DNA of 64,000 bases from Burkholderia sp. WSM2232 (GTDB taxonomy: Bacteria; Pseudomonadota; Gammaproteobacteria; Burkholderiales; Burkholderiaceae): positions 361,074 through 425,073 of the forward strand of contig NZ_AWZV01000004.1 in the NCBI RefSeq assembly GCF_000472545.1. The letters run 5' to 3'. The position numbers and the translations under genes were made by a program. Below, one piece after another: positions 16,528 through 24,983 of the stretch (positions are counted from its first letter, which is position 1; every line of letters begins with the position of its first letter). Under the pieces are notes generated by a model. The model was not told the origin of the DNA, searched no databases, and worked only from the letters and a program-made list of their open reading frames with translations.

Positions 16528-17970
16528 TCACGCCGGGCGCGGTCGCTGCATGACGCGCAGCGTGCTGACCACCGCCGCCAGCGCGGAAAAGCCCGCCGCG
16601 ACGTAGAGCGCGACAATCGGCCCGCTGTGCGGCGCAATGCCGAAGATCAGGGCGACGAGCGCCGCGCCGAGGGTCTGGCCGGTCAGGCGCGCGGTGCCCA
16701 GCATGCCGCTCGCGCCGCCGCTTCGTTCGCGAGGCGCGGACGAGAGCATCGTGCGATTGTTCGGCGACTGGAAGATGCCGAAGCCCGCCCCGCACAACGC
16801 CATGCGCCAGGCGATCTGCGATGCGTCGGGATGCGCGCCGAGCGTGGCGAGCAGCAGCAGCCCGAGCGTCAGCGCGGCGAGCCCCACGCCGCCCAGCCAG
16901 CCGGCCGACACTTTATCGGACAGCACGCCGGCAATCGGCGCGGCGAGAATGATGATCGCGGGCCACGGCGTCATCAAGAGGCCGGTGTCGACCTGTGAAA
17001 ATCCCAGTGTGTCCTGCAGCATGAAAGGCAGCGACACGAACGCCAGCATCTGCGCGCAGAACGAACACACCGACGTGCCGATCGACAGGGCGAAGATGGG
17101 AATCCTCAGCAGGTCGATGGGCAGCAGGGGCGCGGGGCGGCTCAATTGTCGGCGCACGAAGAAATAGCCGATCACCACTGCGCCGATCAGTTCCACCACG
17201 ACATAGCCAAGCCGCTCGCCGTGGCCGAGTCCGTCGACGGCGAAGATCAGCAGACCGAACACCAGCGCGTTCATTACCGCGCTTAACAGGTCGTATGGGG
17301 ATTCGTGGCCCTGGTTCATCGGCAATGCCTTGAAGCCGCCGACAATCGCCGCGATGCCGATCGGCACATTGATCGCGAAGAGCCACGGCCACGGGGCCAC
17401 GGCGAGCACGCCCGAGGCCACCGTGGGACCGACGGCCGACGCCACCGCCACCACCATCGCGTTGATGGATACACCGCGCCCGAGTTGTGCCGGCGGATAG
17501 ATCATGCGCACGAGCGCGGTGTTCACGCTCATCACGCCCGCTGCGCCGAAGCCCTGTACGACCCGGGCAATCGCGAGCGTGGGCAGCGAAGTGGACAGCG
17601 CACAGCCGAACGAGGCCAGCGTGAAGAGAATCAGCCCGGCAAGATAGATGCGGCGGTAGCCGATGCGATCGCCAAGCGACGAGAGCGGCAGCAGCGAAAT
17701 GGTGATGGCCAGTTGATACGCGTTGACGACCCAGACCGAGCCGGCCGCGCTCGCCTGCAAATTGCGCGCGATGGTGGGCAGCGCGACATTGGCGATGGCG
17801 CTGTCGAGCACCGCGAGCGTGAGGCCAAGCGCGATGACGAGCATCGCCCCATAGCGTTGCGGGGTCGGCAGGCCGTGTTCGCAACCGGCGGCCGGCGCGC
17901 TGTCGGGTGCGAGGCTCTGCTCTGCGTCCGGCGGTATGGTCCCGCCGTTGCCGGATGGTTGTGCGTGCAT
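16528..17970 (-). CDS. MFS drug:H+ antiporter, DHA2 (EmrB/SmvA-like) family
   Basis: 480 residues with about 14 hydrophobic segments, the DHA2 count. Motif A appears as LGDRIGYRRIYLAG, motif C-like residues as AVGPTVASGVLA, and the first helix as the family-typical LAVLDSAIANVALPTIA. It is an inner-membrane exporter of toxic or hydrophobic compounds; the substrate cannot be read. The start used is an ATG without a clear Shine-Dalgarno, followed by a hydrophilic 40-residue N-terminus. It is monocistronic and convergent with otsA. A TGCC repeat lies 55-75 bp upstream of the start. Confidence 0.88.
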   Translation of the reverse strand: MHAQPSGNGGTIPPDAEQSLAPDSAPAAGCEHGLPTPQRYGAMLVIALGLTLAVLDSAIANVALPTIARNLQASAAGSVWVVNAYQLAITISLLPLSSLGDRIGYRRIYLAGLILFTLASFGCALSTSLPTLAIARVVQGFGAAGVMSVNTALVRMIYPPAQLGRGVSINAMVVAVASAVGPTVASGVLAVAPWPWLFAINVPIGIAAIVGGFKALPMNQGHESPYDLLSAVMNALVFGLLIFAVDGLGHGERLGYVVVELIGAVVIGYFFVRRQLSRPAPLLPIDLLRIPIFALSIGTSVCSFCAQMLAFVSLPFMLQDTLGFSQVDTGLLMTPWPAIIILAAPIAGVLSDKVSAGWLGGVGLAALTLGLLLLATLGAHPDASQIAWRMALCGAGFGIFQSPNNRTMLSSAPRERSGGASGMLGTARLTGQTLGAALVALIFGIAPHSGPIVALYVAAGFSALAAVVSTLRVMQRPRPA

Positions 17971-18024
17971 CGATTATTTGAGTTACCGTGAGCGGTGCCC
18001 CGGGCGGGCAGCGAGCCGCGATCA

Positions 18025-18044
18025 TGCCTGCCTGCCTGCCTGCC
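18025..18044. repeat. Tetranucleotide repeat (TGCC)5
   Basis: Five exact TGCC units lie 55-75 bp upstream of the MFS start, within its likely promoter or leader. Confidence 0.85.
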
Positions 18045-18128
18045 GGTCGCGATCGCGTCGCGCGGAGTGCCCCCGGATGCCGCGCCGTTCGCCAGATGAG
18101 CCTGCGACGCGGCACCTTGGACCTGCCG

Positions 18129-18632
18129 TTATTTGAGTTCGTAGAGACCGATATGCGTGGTCGAGTCAATTTCGTTCATATGGGTCATGAAACGAGCGAC
18201 TGCATTGGTCGTTTCTGCGGTAATCGGCAGATGCGGGACTTTCAACGCATGCAGACGGAAGATGTAGCGGTGCGTTCTGTCGCCGCGCGGCGGCGCCGCA
18301 CCGCCGAATCCCACCGTGCCGTAATCGTTGCGCACCTGCAATGCGCCTTGCGGCAGCAGCGAGCCGTCGGCTTTGCCGGCGTTGCGCGGCAACGAACGCG
18401 CGTCGGCCGGAATGTTCACCACGACCCAATGCCAGAAGCCGCTGCCGGTGGGCGCGTCGGGATCGTGTACGGTGAGCGCGAAGCTCTGCGTGTCGGCAGG
18501 CGCGCCTTCCCATTGCAGTGTGGGCGAGATGTTCTCGCCATCGACCCCGAAGGCCTTGTCGTGGTATTCGTGCGCTTTCGGCATGAAGCCGTTGTTCGGG
18601 AAATCGTCGGACCAGAGACGGAAATCAGCCAT
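18129..18632 (-). CDS. YbhB/YbcL (PEBP/Raf kinase inhibitor-like) family protein
   Basis: 167 residues from the ATG at 18632, with GGGAGG upstream. PEBP-family ligand-site motifs are present: NISPTLQWEGAPADTQSFAL, HDPDAPTGSGFWHWVVVNIP, and the C-terminal GGAAPPRGDRTHRYIFRLHAL. The bacterial members are small cytoplasmic proteins that bind anionic groups; their roles are poorly known. Length is standard for the family. It lies downstream of vsr in the same orientation with a ~160-bp gap, so co-transcription is uncertain. Confidence 0.92.
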   Translation of the reverse strand: MADFRLWSDDFPNNGFMPKAHEYHDKAFGVDGENISPTLQWEGAPADTQSFALTVHDPDAPTGSGFWHWVVVNIPADARSLPRNAGKADGSLLPQGALQVRNDYGTVGFGGAAPPRGDRTHRYIFRLHALKVPHLPITAETTNAVARFMTHMNEIDSTTHIGLYELK

Positions 18633-18790
18633 TGTGTGCCTCCCTTCTTGACGGGTTTTGACGGCCGAAGCAGGCGGTCGAGGCGGCGCCTTCATCATGC
18701 CCGGCGCGCTTTCGCCGCTTCGGATCAGCCAATCGAGTTTATCACCGCGGGCTTTCGGTTAGCTCGCAATGGGTGCGCTTCGCGCGGCTT

Positions 18791-19237
18791 TCAGCCACGC
18801 TCCTCGAAGTCCGGCGCGTCGCTCTTTAACCATTGCACGAGCCGCGTCAGCACGCCTTCGATGTCGCGATCGGCACCCCGCAAAGCGCATTCCCATACCA
18901 CGCCGACGCGCCAGCCAGCCGCGAGAAGCGCGGCGCGCACCTTGTCGTCGTTGGCACGGTTGCGGCCGATCTTGTCGCGCCAGAACTCGGGACGCGTTTG
19001 CGGCCATTTGAAAAGTCGGCAGTCGTGGCCATGCCAGAAGCAGCCGTGCACCAGCACGACCGCGCGGTAGCGGGGCAGCACGATGTCTGGGCGTCCCGGA
19101 AGGTCGCGCGCATCGAGCCGGAAACGAAAGCCCTGCCGATGCAGCAGACTGCGGATCAGCACTTCAGGCTTCGTATTGCGGCCCCGGATGCCGGACATCA
19201 TGCGGCTGCGAGTCGCACTGTCGACGATATCGACCAT
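18791..19237 (-). CDS. vsr: Very short patch repair endonuclease
   Basis: 148 residues from the ATG at 19237, close to the usual length. Family motifs are clear: RSRMMSGIRGRNTKPE, RFRLDARDLPGRPDIVLPRY (catalytic Asp in GRPDIV), VHGCFWHGHDC (zinc-binding Cys/His) and GWRVGVVWEC. Vsr nicks beside T:G mismatches made when 5-methylcytosine in Dcm sites deaminates. A Dcm-like methyltransferase is present but 10 kb away instead of adjacent. The start is supported by family length, as the Shine-Dalgarno is weak and the frame is open further upstream. Confidence 0.93.
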   Translation of the reverse strand: MVDIVDSATRSRMMSGIRGRNTKPEVLIRSLLHRQGFRFRLDARDLPGRPDIVLPRYRAVVLVHGCFWHGHDCRLFKWPQTRPEFWRDKIGRNRANDDKVRAALLAAGWRVGVVWECALRGADRDIEGVLTRLVQWLKSDAPDFEERG

Positions 19238-19483
19238 GGCTAGCTTCGCGAACTCGTGCAGCCGGTGCGCTCCCGTGTGCGGGGAGGGGACGTGCGTCGA
19301 CTCATGCTGGGGCTCCTCGGTAAGCAGCGACGCCGTGCGCGGGAGCATGAAGCACGCCACTTCGGGCGTTGTCGGCATTCAGGGCAAAGCGCGCGCAGGC
19401 AAGCCGGCTCACGCCGGCAACTGCCAGCAGTTTACGCAAATCGTGTGCTTTGCGCGCGTTTGCAACCGCAGCGAGGGTGCCCG

Positions 19484-19945
19484 TCAGGACCGGCGCACCA
19501 GCATACAGAGGCTTTGTAGTCGGTGCAGATCCGCGTCATATCCTTCAAGCGTGTGGCGAAGGAGCTGTCTGCGTGCCATGCGCTTCTCTTCGAAATTCCG
19601 CTTTTCTGCGTGAGTCGGCACCCAGTAGATGCCGATGCGAGCTTCCTGCACATGGCGGACGGTTCCCGCGTCGACAAGCTGGCTCAGCGAAGCCTTGATC
19701 TGCCGCGCACTGCTGTTCAACTGCTTCGCCAGCGCGACGCAGGTATAACGGACACCGGGCGTCATGACGGCGTCGAGCTGCGACGCGTTCAGTCTTCGTT
19801 GCTTTGCCGTCTCGTTCTGTCTTGTATCTTTACTGTGTGCGTGACGGTTATCCTTCGCTTTGGTATGCGAAGCAATCGGGCTGCGTGCCGCAGCGCCTGT
19901 CTGCCTGTCACGCGACGACGCCCGTGCCGTGCTGTCCTGTCTCAT
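19484..19945 (-). CDS. Putative winged-helix regulator, unknown target
   Basis: About 153 residues from the ATG at 19945, preceded by AGGAGAG at a long spacing; an earlier in-frame ATG exists. The first ~55 residues are polar and basic. Residues ~58-105 (RLNASQLDAVMTPGVRYTC, LAKQLNSSARQIKASLSQLV, VQEARIGIYWV) look like a winged helix: a helix-turn-helix followed by a beta hairpin. The end is basic and helical. The gene sits between vsr and a small exported protein. DNA binding is inferred from the fold pattern only. Confidence 0.6.
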   Translation of the reverse strand: MRQDSTARASSRDRQTGAAARSPIASHTKAKDNRHAHSKDTRQNETAKQRRLNASQLDAVMTPGVRYTCVALAKQLNSSARQIKASLSQLVDAGTVRHVQEARIGIYWVPTHAEKRNFEEKRMARRQLLRHTLEGYDADLHRLQSLCMLVRRS

Positions 19946-20038
19946 GTTCGACGTCTCTCCTATTCCAGTTTGACAGTGGTGGATCGTCATTACATCCGCG
20001 CCGGAAGCTCGTTGTTCGAGGCCCGTCACGCCGACTAC

Positions 20039-20308
20039 TTACTGCGTTGCGGCCGATGGCACGCCGTCGCGTGCGGCCGCAACCGCGGCGTCGCGCTCTT
20101 TCTTCGCGGCAGCCTTCTGCCGCAAATAGACGCGTTTAGCAGCGGCTACTTTCGTGTCATAGACACGATTGGCCGCGGAAATCCGCTCATGCATCTGGAC
20201 GATCTGATCGTTCGTGCCCGGCGACGTCCTGTCGGCTCCGGTCTGCGCCCAGCATGCGGATGCTGCGCTGAACATGCAGAACAGCAAAGCGGAAACGATC
20301 TTCTTCAT
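20039..20308 (-). CDS. Small exported Ala/Lys-rich protein
   Basis: 89 residues from an ATG with GGCAGGAG upstream. Residues 1-21 are a signal peptide (MKKIVSALLFCMFSA, cleavage near CWA). The mature part is a charged helix rich in Ala, Lys and Arg (KVAAAKRVYLRQKAAAKKE), probably a coiled coil in the periplasm. It has no recognised family. A perfect intrinsic terminator lies directly before its Shine-Dalgarno, so expression may be controlled by attenuation or processing of the leader. Confidence 0.72.
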   Translation of the reverse strand: MKKIVSALLFCMFSAASACWAQTGADRTSPGTNDQIVQMHERISAANRVYDTKVAAAKRVYLRQKAAAKKERDAAVAAARDGVPSAATQ

Positions 20309-20323
20309 GAATACTCCTGCCTG

Positions 20324-20353
20324 AAAAAAAAGGCGGCCGCACCAGGCGGCCGC
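20324..20353 (-). terminator. Intrinsic terminator just before a ribosome binding site (attenuator or sRNA end)
   Basis: On the minus strand two GCGGCCGC arms with a 5-nt loop are followed by eight T residues. The T run ends only about 15 nt before the ATG of the small exported protein, with its Shine-Dalgarno in between. The divergent 420-bp region 20309-20729 holds no convincing minus-strand gene for it to terminate; a short frame ending at 20367 is the only candidate. Confidence 0.75.
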
Positions 20354-20729
20354 GAAAGTCCACCACTCAGACCTTGATAAGTGGCGGCTCGGGGTCGTCG
20401 CTCGCTGTAACGTGCTGGAAAGGTAGTGCAAGCATCGAGAAGCGGAAAGAGCAGAAATCGCGTACGCGTAAACCAAAGCTGAACAGCGGGTATGGCCTGC
20501 CAACGCGAACGTGCTGCATGTCTTGCGCGCATGTGACGGACCTCGCCTCCCATGCGCATGGCATTACTGTTCGAAGACGATTAACGCGTTCACGGTTGCG
20601 CTTCTTCCCAAGCTGCAGGTGCTCGCGATACGTTCGCGGCTGACAGTCACGAGGCGACGAGTGACAAAAGCGCGGGGCTATTGCCCGGCTTGTCCGCCAC
20701 ACCTACTCATCACGAACACGGAGCAAGAT

Positions 20730-21341
20730 ATGCGTGCACTCACAATGCGCTCACCCACCATGCTGAACCTCGCGTTTGCTGCGGCCTTACTGTTGGGCCA
20801 ACCTTCGGCGAGCCACGCGCAGCAGGCGCATATGCCCGCTGCGGCATCGACCGGCGCGCCGGGGGCAGAAGTGATCGCCCGTCTCACGAGCCGGATCGTC
20901 CGTGTCGACACACAGACTAGCCGCATCACGGTTGAGGGTTCGCGCGGCGAGACAGTGGTGATCGAGGTCGATCCCGAGGTGGCCGATGTGAGGCGCCTCA
21001 AAGTGGGGGACGAAATTCACGTTGAATATAAGGGCGCGCTGTTGCTGTCGGCCGAGAAGGTCGAGGCAAAGGGTGTTCGCTCCCGGGTCGAGGAAGAAGC
21101 GGCGACGCCGCTCGCGCACGGCATGTCGGTCAAGCTGCGCAACGTCGACGTGGTCGCGACCGTACAGAGCCTCGATCGCAAGAACCGCCAGGTCCTGTTG
21201 CGCGGCCCTGAGCGAAGCGTGCTGTTGCAGATAGCACCGAACATATCGCTCGACAGGATCGCCGTGGGCGACAGTGTGCACGCACGGTACCGCGCGGAAA
21301 CGGCGGTGCTGATTACGCGCGACGGCCAGCCGGTGCGCTGA
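20730..21341 (+). CDS. Exported protein with two repeated beta-barrel-like domains
   Basis: 203 residues from the ATG at 20730 with GGAG upstream. A signal peptide covers ~1-33 (AAALLLGQPSASHAQ). The mature part has two similar halves: IARLTSRIVRVDTQTSRITV...VDPEV..LKVGDEIHVEYKGALL and VKLRNVDVVATVQSLDRKNRQVLL...IAPNI..IAVGDSVHARYRAETA. Both have the pattern of a small OB-like barrel ending in VGD-hydrophobic-Y, as in DUF5666-type periplasmic proteins. Function is unknown; ligand or wall binding is possible. It stands alone, convergent with the LysR gene downstream. Confidence 0.72.
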   Translation: MRALTMRSPTMLNLAFAAALLLGQPSASHAQQAHMPAAASTGAPGAEVIARLTSRIVRVDTQTSRITVEGSRGETVVIEVDPEVADVRRLKVGDEIHVEYKGALLLSAEKVEAKGVRSRVEEEAATPLAHGMSVKLRNVDVVATVQSLDRKNRQVLLRGPERSVLLQIAPNISLDRIAVGDSVHARYRAETAVLITRDGQPVR

Positions 21342-21405
21342 CCGTTGCGATGCGCCGGCACGAAGGGCAGGGCCTGGAGCCGCCGGCGTCGCAATCTCGG
21401 GCGAG

Positions 21406-22356
21406 TTAGAACAGTAACTCCGTCGATTGCAGAACCCGCTTTGCCTCCACGCTGCCCGCCTTGTCGCTGTGGCGGATAGTTTCCAGCAGTATGTCGATCA
21501 GGCAATGCGCTGCCGGACTTTGAGGGTGTCCGTTGCGCGACACAATGCCGATGGATGTGTCCTCGAGTTCTTCCCTCAGCGGGAACGCGCAGAATTTGAA
21601 ACGGGACACACAAAGTTCTGCCAAAGGCCACGGGAAAATGCTGACTGCATCGGTCCTTTGCAATACCGATGCAGCTACCGTCAAAGAATGTGTGAAGTGA
21701 ATGTTGCGCGGTTCGGGCAAGCCATTGCGATAGAACATTTTCTTCGAAAGGCGGCACTCCATGTCCGAGTCCAGGCACACCAGCCAGTCGGCGTCCAGCA
21801 GATCTGCGAGAGAGCGCGACTGCGCGAGTGGATGCCCGCGCCGTGCAACGACCGTGAGCCCGCAGGAGAACAGGGGGCGGAAACTGAATTCGGTGTTGAC
21901 CGGATCGGAAGCCTGCGGGCCGACGAACACTTCCACGCTTCCATCACGCAAGCGCGGATAGGCGATGGACATGAGCCCTTCGAACATTTCGAGTTGTACC
22001 CTCGGCATGCGCTCACGGAACTGGAGGAAGATTTCCGGAAGAAAACATAAGGCTATCCACGGCGTGATCGCGACCGAGAGCTTGCCGCACGGCTCGCCTC
22101 GCATCTCGTTCAACGCGCCATGAGCACGCTCGACTTGCGACACGATAAGTCTCGCATGCGTTAGAAGCGTGTTGCCGCATTCTGTCAACGTCGCCCCCGA
22201 CGATGCGCGTTGCAGCAAAGGCGCGTTGACATAGTGTTCGAGATCTTTCAGCGCCTGGGTAATCGCGGAAGGCGACAGTCCCAAGGCGCGGGCTGCGCCG
22301 CGAACGCTGCCGGCGTCGGCAATGGCGACGAGCGCGCGAAGTTGATGATTCTTCAT
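21406..22356 (-). CDS. LysR-family transcriptional regulator A
   Basis: 316 residues from the ATG at 22356, chosen for GAGGA at 6 nt. Residues 1-60 are the LysR HTH (QLRALVAIADAGSVRGAARALGLSPSAITQ); the rest is a two-lobed effector domain. It resembles the TCP-domain/CbhR-like group with a long C-terminus. It lies downstream of another LysR gene with a 208-bp gap containing a run of eight T, so it probably has its own promoter. Its targets and effector are unknown; the importer cluster upstream is the nearest candidate. Confidence 0.9.
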   Translation of the reverse strand: MKNHQLRALVAIADAGSVRGAARALGLSPSAITQALKDLEHYVNAPLLQRASSGATLTECGNTLLTHARLIVSQVERAHGALNEMRGEPCGKLSVAITPWIALCFLPEIFLQFRERMPRVQLEMFEGLMSIAYPRLRDGSVEVFVGPQASDPVNTEFSFRPLFSCGLTVVARRGHPLAQSRSLADLLDADWLVCLDSDMECRLSKKMFYRNGLPEPRNIHFTHSLTVAASVLQRTDAVSIFPWPLAELCVSRFKFCAFPLREELEDTSIGIVSRNGHPQSPAAHCLIDILLETIRHSDKAGSVEAKRVLQSTELLF

Positions 22357-22564
22357 CGTGTCCTCACCGATCAAATGGTTGCGTAGCTGCTCGTCAAAGC
22401 CCTTCGACGACCCGGTCGGTTTTTTTTGCCGACGTTCTTTGAGTTGTCTACCGGCTCAAGAGGCTCTCGAAACATGCATGGATTGCTGCGCAATGCCGTG
22501 CAATTATGAGCGGGCCCGAAAAGCGGTGCCACGGTCCCACAAATAACTCTGAATTAACGTGTTG

Positions 22565-23455
22565 TTATTGTTTGGCGGGGCGAGTCCGCGTGACGATATC
22601 AATGGCGGTGTCCAGCACCACAGGTCTGCGGCTTTGAACGCGCCAGAAGGCGACGAGCCGCCGCGGGGGAATGTCCGCGAGAATTATGCGGTTCAGGTTG
22701 CAGCTGGCTATTAAATCATCGGGAACGTGTTCAGGCAACAATGCAATGGCGCGGCTAATCGACGCCATTCGCAATGAGAGCTCCAGCGAGTCGCATTCGA
22801 TTGACGGTTGTATCGCACAGCCCAGCACCCGCTCCACATAGCGTCGCACTCCGAAATGACGCGGCGGAAGAATCAGCTTAAGTTCCGAGAGGCGCGACAG
22901 TGCGTCGCGGCTCATATCCATTGCGGCGCTATGGTAGAGCGCGAGGCGTTCTTCGTGAAGCTCCACGCTTTGCAGGTCGATCGTGCTGAGATCCGTCGAA
23001 TAAGTCAGACCGAGGTCAGCCATGCCGCGTAGAACCATCTCGACGACATGACTCGAACTGTCGCATTGCAGTGAGAGCCGCGTCTGCGGATAGATTCGCA
23101 GTAGCTCCTCGCTGAAGTTGGGAATGAAATGGCCGATCAGCGTCTGCACAGTGGCAATGCGCAGTGAAAGTCCCCAGCCGGGGCCGTGCGCTGTGGCATG
23201 AGAGACGGACTCGTCGAGTGCATCGAAGAGCGGTTCCACCGTCCGGAATAGCGCTTCGCCGTCGGACGTGAGCTGCATGCCACGTCCATGCCGCCTGAAG
23301 AGGGCGTGGCCCAGCTTGAGTTCGAGTGACTGAATATGGCGGCTCAACGCTGGCTGCGTGATGCCGACCGCGTCAGCCGCCGCGCGCAGCGAATGGCACT
23401 TTGCCACCGCGACGAACATGCGCAGTTGTGTATCGTGGCTTGCACTGATCGTCAT
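22565..23455 (-). CDS. LysR-family transcriptional regulator B
   Basis: 296 residues. HTH at ~8-65 (MFVAVAKCHSLRAAADAVGITQPALSRHIQSLE), then the periplasmic-binding-protein-like effector domain. It starts 40 bp after the last permease gene of the amino-acid-type importer and in the same direction, so it is probably the distal gene of that operon and may regulate it or a downstream pathway. A good Shine-Dalgarno is not seen before the ATG. The effector is unknown. Confidence 0.9.
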   Translation of the reverse strand: MTISASHDTQLRMFVAVAKCHSLRAAADAVGITQPALSRHIQSLELKLGHALFRRHGRGMQLTSDGEALFRTVEPLFDALDESVSHATAHGPGWGLSLRIATVQTLIGHFIPNFSEELLRIYPQTRLSLQCDSSSHVVEMVLRGMADLGLTYSTDLSTIDLQSVELHEERLALYHSAAMDMSRDALSRLSELKLILPPRHFGVRRYVERVLGCAIQPSIECDSLELSLRMASISRAIALLPEHVPDDLIASCNLNRIILADIPPRRLVAFWRVQSRRPVVLDTAIDIVTRTRPAKQ

Positions 23456-23495
23456 CTGGTGTACTGCAGGTGAAGAGAACCGCCTTTCGGTGCAA

Positions 23496-24173
23496 TCATT
23501 TTGCCAGTCTCGTTCGCACGCTTTGGGTGATCGCGATCAGCACGGTCGTGATCGCCCAGTAAGCCGCGCCGGCGACGAGCAGCATGGGCACGATCGTGCC
23601 GTCGCGCTCGCCGATCGCGGTTACACGCCGGAAGAAATCGCCGAGCGCGATGACATAAACAAGCGACGTGTCCTGGAAGATCACGATGCATTGCGTGAGG
23701 GCGAGCGGCACCATCGCGCGAAACGCCTGCGGCAGAATCACATAGCGCATGGTCTGGCGCGCTGTCATGCCCAGTGCGTGTCCGGCCTGAAGTTGTCCGC
23801 GCGGCAGACTGGCAATGCCCGCGCGAATGATTTCGCAGAAGAACGCTGCCTCGACTAACGAATACGCTGTCAGTGCAGAAACGAGCCGCAAGTCCACGGT
23901 TGAAGGAAGACCGAAGAGCGCCCTCAGCAACTGCGGCACGATCAGAAAAAACCACAAGAGCAGCATGACGAGCGGGATTGACCGGAACAGCGACACATAA
24001 GCTTGCGAAAAAATGCGCAGCGCACGATGCGTGGACAAACTGAAAACCGCCAGCACCGTGCCCCAGGCAAGGCCCGCGAGAATCGCGACAACGGTGATCT
24101 GCAAGGTGATTCTCATGCCTGAAAGCAGGACGTCTCTCGAGTCGATGAGCGCCCGCCAGTCCATTTCGAACAT
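23496..24173 (-). CDS. Amino-acid ABC transporter permease (GltK/HisM-like)
   Basis: 225 residues from the ATG at 24173, with GGGAG inside the end of the upstream gene 5 bp away. Five membrane segments are expected. The EAA loop is seen as GHALGMTARQTMRYVILPQAFR, and FRSIPLVMLLLWFF is typical of polar amino-acid permeases. It forms a heterodimeric channel with the next permease. No cognate ATPase is encoded in the cluster, so it must borrow one. Confidence 0.9.
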   Translation of the reverse strand: MFEMDWRALIDSRDVLLSGMRITLQITVVAILAGLAWGTVLAVFSLSTHRALRIFSQAYVSLFRSIPLVMLLLWFFLIVPQLLRALFGLPSTVDLRLVSALTAYSLVEAAFFCEIIRAGIASLPRGQLQAGHALGMTARQTMRYVILPQAFRAMVPLALTQCIVIFQDTSLVYVIALGDFFRRVTAIGERDGTIVPMLLVAGAAYWAITTVLIAITQSVRTRLAK

Positions 24174-24178
24174 GAATA

Positions 24179-24916
24179 TCAGCTCCCAATCGTTCCGGGC
24201 AGCGCGGTGCGCCGGCGAACCCAGCGCATGCCGCGCAGAATTGCGAAGTTCAGTCCCACATAAGCGAGCGTCACGCAGATGAACGACTCGTACGGCTGCG
24301 CGGTGTAGTCGACCAGTTGCCGCGCCTCGCCCGACAGTTCGAGCAAACCGATGGTGGACGCCACTGCCGAGTTCTTGGAAATGATCAGGAACTCGGATGT
24401 GAGCGGACCCAATATCGTGCGAAACGTGACCGGCAGCAACACATGACGATAAGCCTGTGCACGTGTGAGTCCCAGTGCGAACGCCGCATGGAACTGCCCC
24501 ACGGGGCGAGCCAGAATGCCGGCCCGTACTTGCTCGCAAATCCGCGAACCGGTGTACACCCCGAGCGAAACCACCGACACAATCAGAAACTGCGCATGCG
24601 AAGGCAGGCTCTTGAGCCAATCGCCGGCACGGATCGGCAGCAGTTCCGGCACGACGAAGAACCAGATAAAGAACTGCACGATGAGCGGTACGCCGCGAAA
24701 CATCGACACATAGGCAGCGCTCAGTGCTCTGGCGGCGCCGCTCGGCAAGGTCCGCATGACGCCGAATATGGTGCCTATCGTGAGCGCGAGGGAGAACGCC
24801 AGCAATGTCAGTTCGACGGTATTGACGAGGCCCGACAGCAGCCAGTCGAAGTAGGTGGCGGCTTCGCCGGTAGCAACCGGCTGCAACAGCACGCCCCAGT
24901 GCCATCTGTAATCCAT
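24179..24916 (-). CDS. Amino-acid ABC transporter permease (GltJ-like)
   Basis: 245 residues. Family features include LVNTVELTLLAFSLALTIGT, MFRGVPLIVQFFIWFFV and the EAA loop AFALGLTRAQAYRHVLLPVTFR. The extended N-terminus (YRWHWGVLLQPV) is like GltJ of glutamate/aspartate transporters. It is translated just before the second permease (5-bp gap) and 67 bp after the binding protein gene, so the three are one operon. Glutamate-like ligands are suggested by relatives, not shown. Confidence 0.9.
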   Translation of the reverse strand: MDYRWHWGVLLQPVATGEAATYFDWLLSGLVNTVELTLLAFSLALTIGTIFGVMRTLPSGAARALSAAYVSMFRGVPLIVQFFIWFFVVPELLPIRAGDWLKSLPSHAQFLIVSVVSLGVYTGSRICEQVRAGILARPVGQFHAAFALGLTRAQAYRHVLLPVTFRTILGPLTSEFLIISKNSAVASTIGLLELSGEARQLVDYTAQPYESFICVTLAYVGLNFAILRGMRWVRRRTALPGTIGS

Positions 24917-24983
24917 AAGACCCCTCTAGCCTGCGCACGTCGGTGCGGGGTTGATGCATGTCGTCACAATTGTTCGATGCAGC

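Noticed and set aside
20367..20702. 111-aa minus-strand frame ending just before the leader terminator
   Set aside because: Mostly Arg/Cys/Pro-rich without a ribosome site. Only its last ~20 codons look protein-like, so it is kept as a possible leader peptide and not called as a gene.
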